A stretch of DNA of 56,124 nt from the NCBI RefSeq assembly GCF_001295975.1, contig NZ_LJHU01000040.1, positions 1 to 56,124 on the forward strand. Direction: 5' to 3'. Both the position numbers and the translations under genes were made by a program. The notes beneath the pieces were generated by a model. It saw nothing but the letters and a program-made list of their open reading frames with translations. It did no database searches and had not been told where the DNA came from. Source of the DNA: Brevundimonas sp. AAP58. Its GTDB lineage: Bacteria > Pseudomonadota > Alphaproteobacteria > Caulobacterales > Caulobacteraceae. Every line of letters begins with the position of its first letter. Positions within the stretch are counted from its first letter, which is position 1. This document shows positions 17,501 to 25,568 of the stretch, one piece after another.

Positions 17501-20364
17501 TAGGCCTGAAGGTGGCGGAGGCTTCGCTCCAGAGCGTCGATGACGGCGGGCGTGTCCGGGACGAAGGCGAATGACAGGTCCAGACCGTGCGACGCATCGA
17601 TCGCGTCCGAGAGTTCCGTCAGGGCCTGGAGCCTAGCACGGTCCGCCGGACCGCGCGGCAAGCTCAGCCGCTCTTCAAGCTCGTCGCGCCGAACTCGCGC
17701 CGCCTCACCCGCCCGCGCCAGCGCGGTTACGGCGGCGACCATCTCGCTCTGCCAGGCTCCGGTGAAGTCATCGGCCGCGATCGGCCCGAACGCGTTGGGG
17801 TCGAGTTCGTCCACCGCGTCAAACAGACGGTCCATTTGACGGCACGTCTCTCGCATCCGCTCCAGGACCGCCTTGTCGTGCCGGGCGCTCGCCGGCCATC
17901 CCAGCTCCGGCGTCCGCGCATCTGCATCTCTGACGGTGCGCCCAATCGCTTCGAACAGGCTGAGACCGTTTTCCGCCTTGGCATGTAGCAGGCCGACCAG
18001 ACCGTTCAGCTCGTCGCGCAGCGCCGAGAGCTTGCCGGTCTCTTGGCTCCACTCCTCGGCCGCGATGACGTCCCGGGTGTCCCAAGCGCGGCCAAGCTGC
18101 TGAATGACCTGGAATTTGTTCGCCTTGTTCGAGTGAAGCTCGAGGCAGAACGGGGCCAGTCCGCGAGCCTCCAGACGGCGATAGACCACTTCAAGCGCGG
18201 CCATCTTCTCGGCGACGAACAGGACCTTACGGCCCAGGGCTAGGTTGTGCGCGATCATGTTCGCGATGGTCTGCGACTTGCCGGTTCCCGGCGGGCCATC
18301 CAGCACAAAATCGCAGCCCCTGCCGGATGCGACGACCGCCGCGAGCTGGGAGGAGTCCGCGGGCAAGGGAGCGAACAGTTCCGATGCATCCAACTCGACG
18401 TCCAACCGGGACGCTTCGGGGAAACAGTCCTCCCCAACGAAGGGCTCACGCGGGGTGTCGATCAGGTGACGAACCACGGCGTTGGACTTCAGCTGGTCCA
18501 CACGATCGGTGAGGTCCTTCCACATCAGATATTTGGCGAAGGAGAAGACGCCGAGCGCCAGGTCTTCGACGACTTCAAAACCCGGCACGTCTCGGACAGC
18601 GCGGCGCACCGTTGTCCAAACGGCTCGGACGTCGATCCCCTTGTCGTCCATGGGAAGGTCCCCCTCGAGCTCGGGTATCATCAGCTCGAAATCCTGCCGA
18701 AGGAGCTCCAGCAAGGTGAGATTGAAGCGAGGCTCATCTTCATGAGCCGTAAGGACGACACCCGAGCGAGCGCTCTTCCGTTCAAGAGCCACCGGCAGGA
18801 GAATGAGGGGAGCCCTGTAGGTGCGCGGATCCGCTTCTGATCGCTTCCAGTTCAAGAAACCCATTGCCAGGAACAGCGTGTTCGCCCCGCCCTCCTGCAG
18901 ATCGAGCCGGGCTTTTCGATACAGCTCGACCAACTGAGCATCGAGGGCGTCACCGTCCAAGCCTGAAAGGACTTCGCCCGCGTCGAGCGCCTGCCGGGCG
19001 TGGCTCTCCAGCAGCGCCTCGCCGGTCCTCGCCTGATGCAAGTCTGCATCCCGTCCGCCGGCGCCGAACCCCTCCAGCGCGGGCACGGGTTTGATGCGTA
19101 TCTTCGCGCCGTCGGCTAACAGATCTTCCAGCCGCGCCACGTCGGGGCAGATCAATTTGAGGGCGGTTGAGCTCGGCTTGGTGTGGAGCAGGCGATTGCG
19201 AACGGTGAGGTCCAGAAGCTTGCGTCGCCATTGATCTACCCGCCCTTGCGGCGTGACCGCCGGGTCGGCCGCCTCGGCGATGTCGAAGTCCGGCAGCGGC
19301 GGAGCTTCCTCGAGGCTTTCCGCCGCAGGCGGCAAGTCCTCGCCGGCCCAGGGCTCCCCCGTCTTGATCTGCAGGGCAAGCGGCCTCAGACGCTGCAAGC
19401 GGGCGCGGCGGATGTCGAGCGCCAGGACAAAATTCTCTTCTTCGAACGGGCCGATTTGCCGCTTCGCCGCCTCGACGGCCTGACTGAAAGAGGCTGCGGG
19501 CTTGTTGGTCGCCAGGGTGGTCTCGAACACGACGAGCTCACCGAGGTCGATGCGTTTTCTGACCGCGACGGCGTCGTCAGTGGTCAGACTTCCGAACTCT
19601 TGCGGAACGAGCCAGCAACCGACGAACGCATGACCCTTCGTGAGCACGAGAATGGCGTTCAGACCCATTTGCTCCAGTCCGGCGGCGAACAGCAGCGCCG
19701 TGTCGAGACAGGTCGCCATTCGGCTTTCCAGGATCACACCGGGCGTGCGCACCTTTTGCCCGTTCGTTTCAAAGCTTGCGGGCGGCAAGGCATAGGTCAG
19801 GCGGAGCGATGACACCGCTGACCAGAGGGCGGAAACCATTTCCCATACCCGCCGACTCGATTTGCTTTCATAGCCGTTCAGGGCGTCCGATTTGCCCGCT
19901 CGCAGGAGAACGTCCGCGGCCTGCTTGAGCAGCGTGTCGACAGCCGGGTCGTTCGGCGTGACGAAGGCGGCCAGTAGTTCGGGCATATAGGCCGCACCGC
20001 CCCACTCATTCCTCGAAAGCACCTCCACGGGAAAGCGAGCCTCGCCCAGCGTGTGTCCGTCCTTCGTCACCTTGATGATGACATGGCCTGAGAGACTCTC
20101 CGCCGTTTCGAACAAAAGGCCGGCGTTCAGGTCGATCTTTCGGTCGAGGACGTGTGACCGTGTTCCCGGTTCCAGGCGGTCCAGACGCCACGTCTTGGGC
20201 GAGAGGAACGCGGGCTCCGACGTCAATTCGATGACGAGATTCTCGAGGGTGACCGCGCCTGTCTGCTCAAGCTCCAGATCCAGCAACACGGGGGCGCTGT
20301 TCTGGTGTGAAGCAAACGTCACCTTCTCCGCGACACTCGCAACGACGCGAACCGTACTGTCCAT
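14515..20364 (-). CDS. DUF4011-helicase-Vsr nuclease-DUF3320 protein, Hhe-type defence
   Basis: A 1949-residue multidomain protein. Residues about 1-330 include a transglutaminase-like stretch (ATCLDTALLFAAGLEQMG, KGHAFVGCW). DUF4011 follows near 375 (QWRRKLLDLTVRNRLLH). A superfamily 1 helicase has Walker A DGPPGTGKSQTIANM (about 690), VLFVAEKMAAL, Walker B VIFDEASQ (about 1323) and AGDPRQMPP. A Vsr/DUF559-like nuclease lies at about 1630-1720 (RIDLGVVHP, GVECDGAAYH), and a DUF3320-like C-terminal module at about 1800-1860. This order matches the single-gene anti-phage system called Hhe. The ATG at 20364 is supported by AGGAGG seven bases upstream. It heads a transcript that continues into the broken channel gene. 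Confidence 0.88.
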   Translation of the reverse strand: MDSTVRVVASVAEKVTFASHQNSAPVLLDLELEQTGAVTLENLVIELTSEPAFLSPKTWRLDRLEPGTRSHVLDRKIDLNAGLLFETAESLSGHVIIKVTKDGHTLGEARFPVEVLSRNEWGGAAYMPELLAAFVTPNDPAVDTLLKQAADVLLRAGKSDALNGYESKSSRRVWEMVSALWSAVSSLRLTYALPPASFETNGQKVRTPGVILESRMATCLDTALLFAAGLEQMGLNAILVLTKGHAFVGCWLVPQEFGSLTTDDAVAVRKRIDLGELVVFETTLATNKPAASFSQAVEAAKRQIGPFEEENFVLALDIRRARLQRLRPLALQIKTGEPWAGEDLPPAAESLEEAPPLPDFDIAEAADPAVTPQGRVDQWRRKLLDLTVRNRLLHTKPSSTALKLICPDVARLEDLLADGAKIRIKPVPALEGFGAGGRDADLHQARTGEALLESHARQALDAGEVLSGLDGDALDAQLVELYRKARLDLQEGGANTLFLAMGFLNWKRSEADPRTYRAPLILLPVALERKSARSGVVLTAHEDEPRFNLTLLELLRQDFELMIPELEGDLPMDDKGIDVRAVWTTVRRAVRDVPGFEVVEDLALGVFSFAKYLMWKDLTDRVDQLKSNAVVRHLIDTPREPFVGEDCFPEASRLDVELDASELFAPLPADSSQLAAVVASGRGCDFVLDGPPGTGKSQTIANMIAHNLALGRKVLFVAEKMAALEVVYRRLEARGLAPFCLELHSNKANKFQVIQQLGRAWDTRDVIAAEEWSQETGKLSALRDELNGLVGLLHAKAENGLSLFEAIGRTVRDADARTPELGWPASARHDKAVLERMRETCRQMDRLFDAVDELDPNAFGPIAADDFTGAWQSEMVAAVTALARAGEAARVRRDELEERLSLPRGPADRARLQALTELSDAIDASHGLDLSFAFVPDTPAVIDALERSLRHLQAYQKAERSLSQAYPAEACRRIPTAALKTRLDKADASLWPLKLFGQAGVNGALKAAAGLATKPNARHDLPLVETLQGELERLDELKAQAGRASAWAGLATDEARLTQTLAVARSLREATVRLTTTPETLGTVRTAVRAAVVDGNELLAEAMPIRQATAQWRTAHAAFEAALERFCTAARCETPLDDPDLFGRVATMSAAILADQPKLRDWSLWRKARREALYLELDALVEALEGRRLKAGETLSQFETAYAKWWASVRIDADDRLRFFVPRQEADRVTDFRALDDKVAELTVRYIRAKISGLIPDKNSVSKSSGYGVLRHQLSLQKPRKPIRSLLTEMGSDVTALAPCMLMSPLSVAQYLPADAALFDLVIFDEASQITTWDAVGSLARGRQVVIAGDPRQMPPTNFFQRGAGTPADDEVDDSMEEDLESILDECLSAGLTRHTLEWHYRSRHESLIAFSNHRYYESRLVTFPSAVTRDTTVSLRRVNGAYAKGRSRTNAIEAQAMVEETVKRLRDPTFGGRGRSIAIVTLNSEQQRLVEDLLDKERAKHPALERFFGDHCLEPVVVKNLETVQGDERDLILLGIGYGPETAGAPTMSMNFGPLNRSGGWRRLNVAITRAREEMVIFSSFGPEMVDLNRTSAEAVRDLKHLLEFAERGPRALVEAIQGSVGGFESPFEQAVARGLRDKGWTVVPQIGVSRFRIDLGVVHPNKSGTYLAGVECDGAAYHSAATARDRDKVRAGILTGLGWDLVRVWSTAWWHNRAQALAQLDAELNALLAADREKSVDTPAGPESKHVLEEAPTVLEDLPLGLAEPAPSTAFARAPAQSADARRDLYRQADLSTETDLNSGAFYEASYTPTLQRLVRTVVDAEAPLRLDVLVKRIARAHGFKQSGRLIRERVEEVAKALYLVLPDPDGLLFVWRDWASVETWSRVRLPDGEANVRFIDEVPNAELAALARQLPGPDSAVEIARRLGIRRLSAAARSRLETALASLDHG

Positions 20365-20917
20365 GGGCCCCTCCTGGAACGGAGCAGCTAGGCTCCATGC
20401 AACGGTCTGCGTCAACCGGGAGGTGTGGCGTGCGACCGCCGTCGCCGCTGATCAAGAAGATCGCCATGTACAAACTTTGGGGCACCGGGCGGTGTTTCCT
20501 GCTGGTCGCTGAGCGCGCCTGCAGAACGAAGTCGCAGCATCAACGGTCGCTTCAGGCCGTGCCAACATCGTGCTCTTCCGCACCGCTGTGGAGAGGCTGG
20601 GCTGCTCGTCTTAGAGCGCGTTGGAGGGCGGCATGAGTTTACAGGCACGCTGCATTTCCGCCCTAGAGTGCCACAATGACAGTGCACAGAGCGGACATAA
20701 CCAACTTCCGCAAAGAGCCAAACTCAGACTTCCAGCCACGCAGGGCCAGTCCCCCTCCCCCGCCTGCCACCCTTGCATCTTCGTCTGGCGTCCCCTGACG
20801 ATCACAAGCAGCCAAAGCTCCCCGGCCACCCTCCGGCTTGCCCAAACTGGTAAGCCGGGATACTTGTTACGCAGCGATGCGAGCTCCCGCGCGGGGCCGC
20901 GACAGGGAGAGAGCCAC
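20365..20917. other. Long intergenic boundary between defence and catabolic regions
   Basis: No supported gene lies in these 553 bases. They separate the divergent Hhe-type and Rieske oxygenase genes and must hold both promoters. The only clear element is the inverted-repeat box at 20850-20863 near the oxygenase side. Open frames that cross the region lack family features and ribosome binding sites. No attachment site or tRNA end that could mark an island boundary was recognised. Confidence 0.5.
20850..20863. promoter_or_regulatory. Inverted-repeat box A before the Rieske oxygenase operon
   Basis: GTAAGC-CG-GGATAC, a member of the recurring 14-bp inverted-repeat family. It lies 54 bases before the GTG start of the oxygenase gene. 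The left half-site is perfect; the right half (GTATCC when reversed) has two changes. Confidence 0.6.
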
Positions 20918-22315
20918 GTGAACATCAACGTCAACGCGGTACGGCAGGGGTCATTCACGTCGGTCAGCCCGCTTTATGCGGAACTACTGAAATCGGACAC
21001 GCGGACGCCCCATCCAGCCTTTGCGGCGACGGGTGAGTTCAGGGTCGAGCTCGATCCGGTCCCACGCACCCGCTACACCGATCCGGCCTTCGCCAAGCTG
21101 GAGATGGACAAGCTCTGGCTCAAGACCTGGCAGGTCGTCGGCCGCGAAGAGGACATCCCGGCAGTCGGCGACCGCATCGTCTACAACGTCGGGACCAAAT
21201 CGTTCATCATCGTCCGATCCGACGAGACGACCTTCAAGGCCTTCTACAACAGCTGCCTGCATCGCGGGACGCAGCTGTGTACCGGTCATGGTGCCGGGCC
21301 GACCATCAAATGCCCGTTCCATGGGTGGACCTGGAACGTGGACGGCAGCGTCAACAACCTTCCGGGCCGCTGGGATTTCCACGGGGCAACCGACGAAGTG
21401 CTTCATCTGCCGGAGGCGAAATGCGACACTTGGGGCGGCAACATCTTCATCAATCCCGATCCAGACGCGCTTCCGCTGGTCCGGGCGCTCGGCGTTCTGA
21501 CCGAGCACTTCAAGGACTATGACTTCGCCAACCGCTGGACCGCGGTGCATGTGCGCAAGAAGGTCCGCGGCAACTGGAAGCTTTCTGCCGAAGCCTTCCT
21601 GGAAGGCTGGCACCTTTCGGAGACGCACAACCAGGCGCAATCGTGGAACGGCGACAGTTCGACCCAGTATGACATCTGGGAAGACGAACACAGTCAGATC
21701 AGCCGATCCATAACGCCCTCCGCGGTGCCGAGTCCCGAACTCGGCGAGGATGCCTCGACCCGCGCCGCAGTCGAAAACCTCATTCGCGCCGTCACGCCGC
21801 CCGGAATGCCATTGCCCGATTTTGACGCCGTCGAGACCCTCGATCGCGCCTATGGGGCGGAGTATCGCCGCAACCTCTTGACCGCCATGACGGGCCGCGA
21901 TTTCAGCGCGGCCTCGGACACCGAGATGCTCGACGCGGTGCAGTACTACATGTTCCCGAACTTCTTCCCGTGGTTGGGTGAGGGCGCGTCGCTCTGGTAC
22001 CAGTTCATGCCCTATGGCGACCAACCGGGCGAAAGCATCATGGAGGTGCGCTTCCTTCTGCCGATGCCGGCCGGCGGCCAGAAGCCGCCCAAATCCCCCG
22101 TCGTCGAACTGGATTTCGACGAAAGCTACCGTGAGCGCCAGGCCGGCTTTGGCCTGTTCGACGAGGTGTTTGATCAGGACATGACGAATGTCCCGATGAT
22201 CCAGAAGGGTTGCGAGAGCGGTTCGCCGACCAGCAAATTCGTCCACTTCGGAACCTATCAGGAGTGCAGGCTGCGCGCCCTGCATGCCCGTCTGACACGG
22301 GTTCTCGACGCCTGA
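20918..22315 (+). CDS. Rieske non-haem iron oxygenase, alpha (terminal) subunit
   Basis: A 465-residue aromatic-ring-hydroxylating-type oxygenase subunit. The Rieske [2Fe-2S] ligands are C113-x-H115 (CLHRG) and C132-x2-H135 (CPFHGW). The catalytic domain carries mononuclear iron ligands in EGWHLSETH (H232, H237). Length is normal for the family. The GTG at 20918 is preceded by AGGGAGAG and gives a typical N-terminus; the ATG at 20621 would add about 99 unlikely residues and overrun the promoter. No beta subunit, ferredoxin or reductase is encoded in the window, so electrons must come from elsewhere, or from unconventional partners. It is first in a forward run of catabolic genes. Substrate cannot be told from sequence; mono- or dioxygenation of a ring or alkyl group are both possible. 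Confidence 0.88.
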   Translation: MNINVNAVRQGSFTSVSPLYAELLKSDTRTPHPAFAATGEFRVELDPVPRTRYTDPAFAKLEMDKLWLKTWQVVGREEDIPAVGDRIVYNVGTKSFIIVRSDETTFKAFYNSCLHRGTQLCTGHGAGPTIKCPFHGWTWNVDGSVNNLPGRWDFHGATDEVLHLPEAKCDTWGGNIFINPDPDALPLVRALGVLTEHFKDYDFANRWTAVHVRKKVRGNWKLSAEAFLEGWHLSETHNQAQSWNGDSSTQYDIWEDEHSQISRSITPSAVPSPELGEDASTRAAVENLIRAVTPPGMPLPDFDAVETLDRAYGAEYRRNLLTAMTGRDFSAASDTEMLDAVQYYMFPNFFPWLGEGASLWYQFMPYGDQPGESIMEVRFLLPMPAGGQKPPKSPVVELDFDESYRERQAGFGLFDEVFDQDMTNVPMIQKGCESGSPTSKFVHFGTYQECRLRALHARLTRVLDA

Positions 22316-22512
22316 CGCCCTGAAGACAGGCCGCTCGCGAGCGGGCGTCGCATACCCCTCACCAGTTCCCGCCTCCACCGGGTCGACGGGCGGCGCGCGA
22401 GAGTCGCTCGCGGCGGCTTCGGGTCCTCCCGACGATCGGGAGACGGCGCAACCACGCCTGAGCGAGGCCGTCTGCGACACGTTCTCGCGCAAGCCTGCCC
22501 GCGCCTAAAAAG

Positions 22513-22526
22513 GTTTGCGTGCTCAC
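22513..22526. promoter_or_regulatory. Inverted-repeat box B before the FAD oxidoreductase
   Basis: GTTTGC-GT-GCTCAC matches the shared box with one change in the right half and one in the left. It lies just upstream of the likely start of the CrtI-like gene, or 55 bases before an alternative TTG start at 22582. Confidence 0.5.
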
Positions 22527-22533
22527 TAGTTTC

Positions 22534-24162
22534 ATGCACAATGATGCCAACGACATCGACGCAGATCGGGTGGGAACAGTCTTGAAATACGACATCGTGG
22601 TGGTCGGTGCCGGGAGCAACAGTCTCGTCGCGGCCGCCTATCTGGCGAAGGCCGGCAAGAAGGTTCTCGTGCTGGAGAAGAACGCCCAGTGCGGCGGCGG
22701 CGTGATCTCCATCGAGATCGCGCCGGGCTTCACGCACGACCCGCACTCCACCGGCTACTACCCGATGATGTCCAATCCGGCGATCAAGGACAATGAGCTG
22801 GAGCTCTGCACGCGTCACGGCCTTGAGTTCGTCACCTACCCCGCCGGGTTCGGGACGATCTACGACGACGGAACCCACATCACCGCCTTCACCGACCTGG
22901 ACCGCAGCTGTCAGGAGATCGCAAAGTTCTCCCAGAAGGACGCGGACGCCTATCGTGCCTTCGGCGAGGACGCCATCAGCGTGCTGCCGATCCTGTCACG
23001 CGGCGCGGCCACCCCTCCGATGCCGACGGCCGGCTTCATCGGAATGCTGGAGTCGAGCCCCATCGGGCGACGGATCGCCTCGGCCTTCTTCAAGAGCTTC
23101 TACGAGGTCATCGACGACCTTTTCGAAGCGCCCGAGGTCAAGCTCCATATCCTGAAATGGTGCGCCGAGATGATGGAGGGGCCCGATGTGAAGGGCACCG
23201 GGGTCGTCTTGTACAATCTGTTCGGCATGGCCCACACCCAGGACGGGGCCGCGCCCAAGGGCGGAGCGCGCGCCATCATCGACAGCCTCATCCGCTGCAT
23301 CGAGCACCACGGCGGCGAGATTCGAACGAACGCCGAGGTCACATCTCTGGACATCGTCTCGGGCGAGGTGAAGGGCGTCTTCGTCGGCGAGGAGCATATC
23401 GCCGCCGGCGATGCGGTGATCGCCAACATCCATCCTTGGCGCCTCGGTGACTGGCTCCCGGGGCTGGACCCCGAGATCGCGGCGAGCGCGCGACGCACCC
23501 ATCTCAGCAATCATGGCGCGATCAATCAGCAGATCGCCCTGTCGGAGCCGCCGAGGTTCGCCGCCGGCGACCAGTTCGACGACGTCATGTGCGTGGAGTT
23601 CGTGCACAAGGACGTGGAGGCGATCCGGCGCGTCTTCGACGAGTACAAATACGGCCGCATCCCCACGACCTGCCTGAGCCCGTTGGCGATCAATCATACC
23701 AGCCGCGATCCCTCACGGGCTCCGGCCGGCCAGTCGGCGCTCTATCTCTACCACTTCGCACCGTTGAAGCTGGCGGACGGGGGGCTGGAAGCTTGGGCGC
23801 GACCCGAGAACGGACAGGCCTACGCCGATCGGATCCTCGACGAGTATCTCAAGCACGTCACCAACATCGACAGCTCCAAGATCATCGCCCGGCACATCGA
23901 GACGCCGCTGGATCATCACAACCATTCCGCCAGCATGATGAACGGAGACATCTTCGGCATCGGCTCGACCATGGGCCAGCTCCTCGGGCGGCGGCCGACG
24001 CCGGAGCTCGCCCAATACAGGGTTCCGGGCTTCAAGGGTCTCTATCTGTCTGGGCCGTTCATGCATCCGGGCGGCACCGTCACCTTCGGGGGCCGCGCCA
24101 CGGCCATGCGCATGGCGATGGACATGGGCATGAGCCTCAAGACGATCTTCCCGGCCTATTGA
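22534..24162 (+). CDS. CrtI-like NAD(P)/FAD-dependent oxidoreductase
   Basis: A flavoprotein of about 542 residues in the phytoene desaturase-like amine-oxidase superfamily. The dinucleotide-binding Rossmann motif is IVVVGAGSNSLVAAAYLAKA with LEKNAQCGGG. The C-terminus has the family's closing FAD contact (YLSGPFMHPGGTVTFGGR). Such enzymes do desaturations, isomerisations or hydride transfers on hydrophobic substrates. Start is uncertain: ATG 22534 is used here, but TTG 22582 (giving MKYDIVVVGAG) fits homologue N-termini and the usual distance from the regulatory box. It follows the Rieske gene by about 220 bases with its own box, so it may be co-regulated rather than co-transcribed. The small gene after it begins 11 bases past its stop. 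Confidence 0.83.
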   Translation: MHNDANDIDADRVGTVLKYDIVVVGAGSNSLVAAAYLAKAGKKVLVLEKNAQCGGGVISIEIAPGFTHDPHSTGYYPMMSNPAIKDNELELCTRHGLEFVTYPAGFGTIYDDGTHITAFTDLDRSCQEIAKFSQKDADAYRAFGEDAISVLPILSRGAATPPMPTAGFIGMLESSPIGRRIASAFFKSFYEVIDDLFEAPEVKLHILKWCAEMMEGPDVKGTGVVLYNLFGMAHTQDGAAPKGGARAIIDSLIRCIEHHGGEIRTNAEVTSLDIVSGEVKGVFVGEEHIAAGDAVIANIHPWRLGDWLPGLDPEIAASARRTHLSNHGAINQQIALSEPPRFAAGDQFDDVMCVEFVHKDVEAIRRVFDEYKYGRIPTTCLSPLAINHTSRDPSRAPAGQSALYLYHFAPLKLADGGLEAWARPENGQAYADRILDEYLKHVTNIDSSKIIARHIETPLDHHNHSASMMNGDIFGIGSTMGQLLGRRPTPELAQYRVPGFKGLYLSGPFMHPGGTVTFGGRATAMRMAMDMGMSLKTIFPAY

Positions 24163-24173
24163 AAGCGCGTCCG

Positions 24174-24398
24174 ATGACCCAGAAGTCCATGAAACTCTAC
24201 GCCTTCGACAACTCCGACCTGATGGAAATCAGCGGCATCTATCCCGAGGGCGACAATCTGATCGTGGAGGGCACGATCATGGGAGCGATGCCCATCCGCG
24301 CCATCGTCAAGCCGTCCGAGGTACGCCGGGCGATGGGGATGATGGACACCAAGACCAAGATGCATGCCGCCGGCATGCTGTTCAAAAACTCACGCTGA
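24174..24398 (+). CDS. 74-residue protein of unknown function
   Basis: A small soluble protein, MTQKSMKLYAFDNSDLMEIS continuing with GIYPEGDNLIVEGTIMGAMP and a basic C-terminus. I do not recognise the family. The sequence alternates like a small beta barrel followed by one helix (SEVRRAMGMMD). It sits 11 bases after the CrtI-like gene and 27 before the SDR gene, on the same strand, with codon use like its neighbours. This position suggests a subunit, chaperone or accessory of the flavoprotein or oxygenase step, which is only a guess. Confidence 0.7.
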   Translation: MTQKSMKLYAFDNSDLMEISGIYPEGDNLIVEGTIMGAMPIRAIVKPSEVRRAMGMMDTKTKMHAAGMLFKNSR

Positions 24399-24425
24399 GA
24401 TCGAACTCAGGAAAGGGGCCGGGGG

Positions 24426-25325
24426 ATGAGTCTTCTGGAAGGACGTGTCGCGATCGTGACGGGGGCCGGCCGCGGGCTGGGCCGGGCACATGCGCTGAAG
24501 CTCGCCGAGCATGGCGCCAAGGTGGTCGTCAACGATCTGGGATCGTCAGCCACCGGTGAAGGGGCCGACCAGACGCCGGCCCAGGAGGTCGTTGCGGCCA
24601 TCGAGGCCATGGGCGGAGAGGCCGTCGTCAACACATCCGACGTTTCGGACTGGGCGGCCGCCCAGGCCATGGTCCAGCAGGCGGTCGAGCGCTTCGGACG
24701 TCTCGACATCCTCGTTAACAACGCCGGCATCCTGCGGGATCGAATGCTCGTCAACATGAGCGAGGACGAGTGGGATAGTGTCGTGAAGGTCCACCTGAAG
24801 GGCACCTTCGCTCCCGTCCATCATGCCGCCAACCACTGGCGGCTGGAATCCAAGGCGGGCCGGCCCGTGGACGCGCGGATCATCAACACCACCTCGCACT
24901 CCGCCCTGTTCGCCAACATCGGCCAGGCCAACTACGCGGCCGCCAAGGGCGGGATCGCCACTCTGACGCAGCTTGCCGCGCGCGAACTCGGACGGATCGG
25001 CGTCACGGTGAACGCCATTGCACCGCGGGCCCAGACCCGAATGACCGAAGGCTTGCGCGAGTTGACCCCCGAACAGGAAGAGCGTCGGGACCCTGAATGG
25101 ATCGCTGCCCTTGTCGCCTGGCTGGCCAGCCCGGAATCGCGGCACGTCTCCGGTCGCATCTTCGAGGCGTGGGGCTTCGGCTATTCGGTGATCGAGAGCT
25201 GGCAGCACGGACCGCAGATGGAGGCCAGCCGCGATCCGACGGCGATCGGCGAGAGCGTGGGCCGTATCGTCGGCTTTGCGCGCGCCAACGCCGGCATCGA
25301 CCGCAACACCTGGCTGAACCCCTGA
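24426..25325 (+). CDS. Short-chain dehydrogenase, MFE-2 3-hydroxyacyl-CoA type
   Basis: A 299-residue SDR. The NAD(P)-binding motif TGAGRGLGRAH is at about residues 12-22, NNAG near 95 and the active site Y170-xxx-K174 (NYAAAKGG). The conserved VVVNDLG near residue 39 and the RMLVNMSEDEWD loop are hallmarks of the dehydrogenase domain of peroxisomal-type multifunctional enzyme 2 and its bacterial relatives, which oxidise 3-hydroxyacyl-CoA. An aspartate-ending strand two (ND) favours NAD. It lies between the 74-residue gene and the lipoyl gene, in a tight forward run. It probably follows one of the MaoC hydratases in the pathway. Confidence 0.87.
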   Translation: MSLLEGRVAIVTGAGRGLGRAHALKLAEHGAKVVVNDLGSSATGEGADQTPAQEVVAAIEAMGGEAVVNTSDVSDWAAAQAMVQQAVERFGRLDILVNNAGILRDRMLVNMSEDEWDSVVKVHLKGTFAPVHHAANHWRLESKAGRPVDARIINTTSHSALFANIGQANYAAAKGGIATLTQLAARELGRIGVTVNAIAPRAQTRMTEGLRELTPEQEERRDPEWIAALVAWLASPESRHVSGRIFEAWGFGYSVIESWQHGPQMEASRDPTAIGESVGRIVGFARANAGIDRNTWLNP

Positions 25326-25337
25326 GGAGGAACCCGC

Positions 25338-25568
25338 ATGGCAACCGAAGTGCTGCTGCCGAAACTGGGCTTTGCGATGAATGAGGGAAAGCTGGTCGAA
25401 TGGCTCGTGCCCGATGGCGGTCAGGCAGTCGAGGGCCAGCCCTTGTTCGCGCTTGAGAGCGAGAAGTCGGTCAACGAGGTCGACGCGCCTGCGTCCGGAA
25501 CCCTGACGATCCTGAAACCGGTCGACGAAACCTATGACGTCGGGACCGTGATCGGCGAGATCAGCTGA
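25338..25568 (+). CDS. Stand-alone lipoyl-domain protein
   Basis: A 76-residue protein that is one complete lipoyl/biotinyl domain: TEVLLPKLGFAMNEGKLVEW, then the hairpin ESEKS with the modified lysine at K43, then VDAPASGTL. In ordinary 2-oxoacid dehydrogenases this domain is fused to the E2 acyltransferase; here it is separate, with the E2 core in the very next frame (TGATG overlap). It would carry acyl groups from the E1 encoded at 42.9-44.9 kb to that E2. The ribosome binding site is GAGGAACCC before the ATG. Confidence 0.88.
   Translation: MATEVLLPKLGFAMNEGKLVEWLVPDGGQAVEGQPLFALESEKSVNEVDAPASGTLTILKPVDETYDVGTVIGEIS

Noticed and set aside
23589..24173. Upstream part of the 269-residue frame ending at 24398
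   Set aside because: Only the last 74 codons from ATG 24174 are a plausible gene; the earlier part overlaps the flavoprotein in another frame and is Arg/Pro-rich nonsense.
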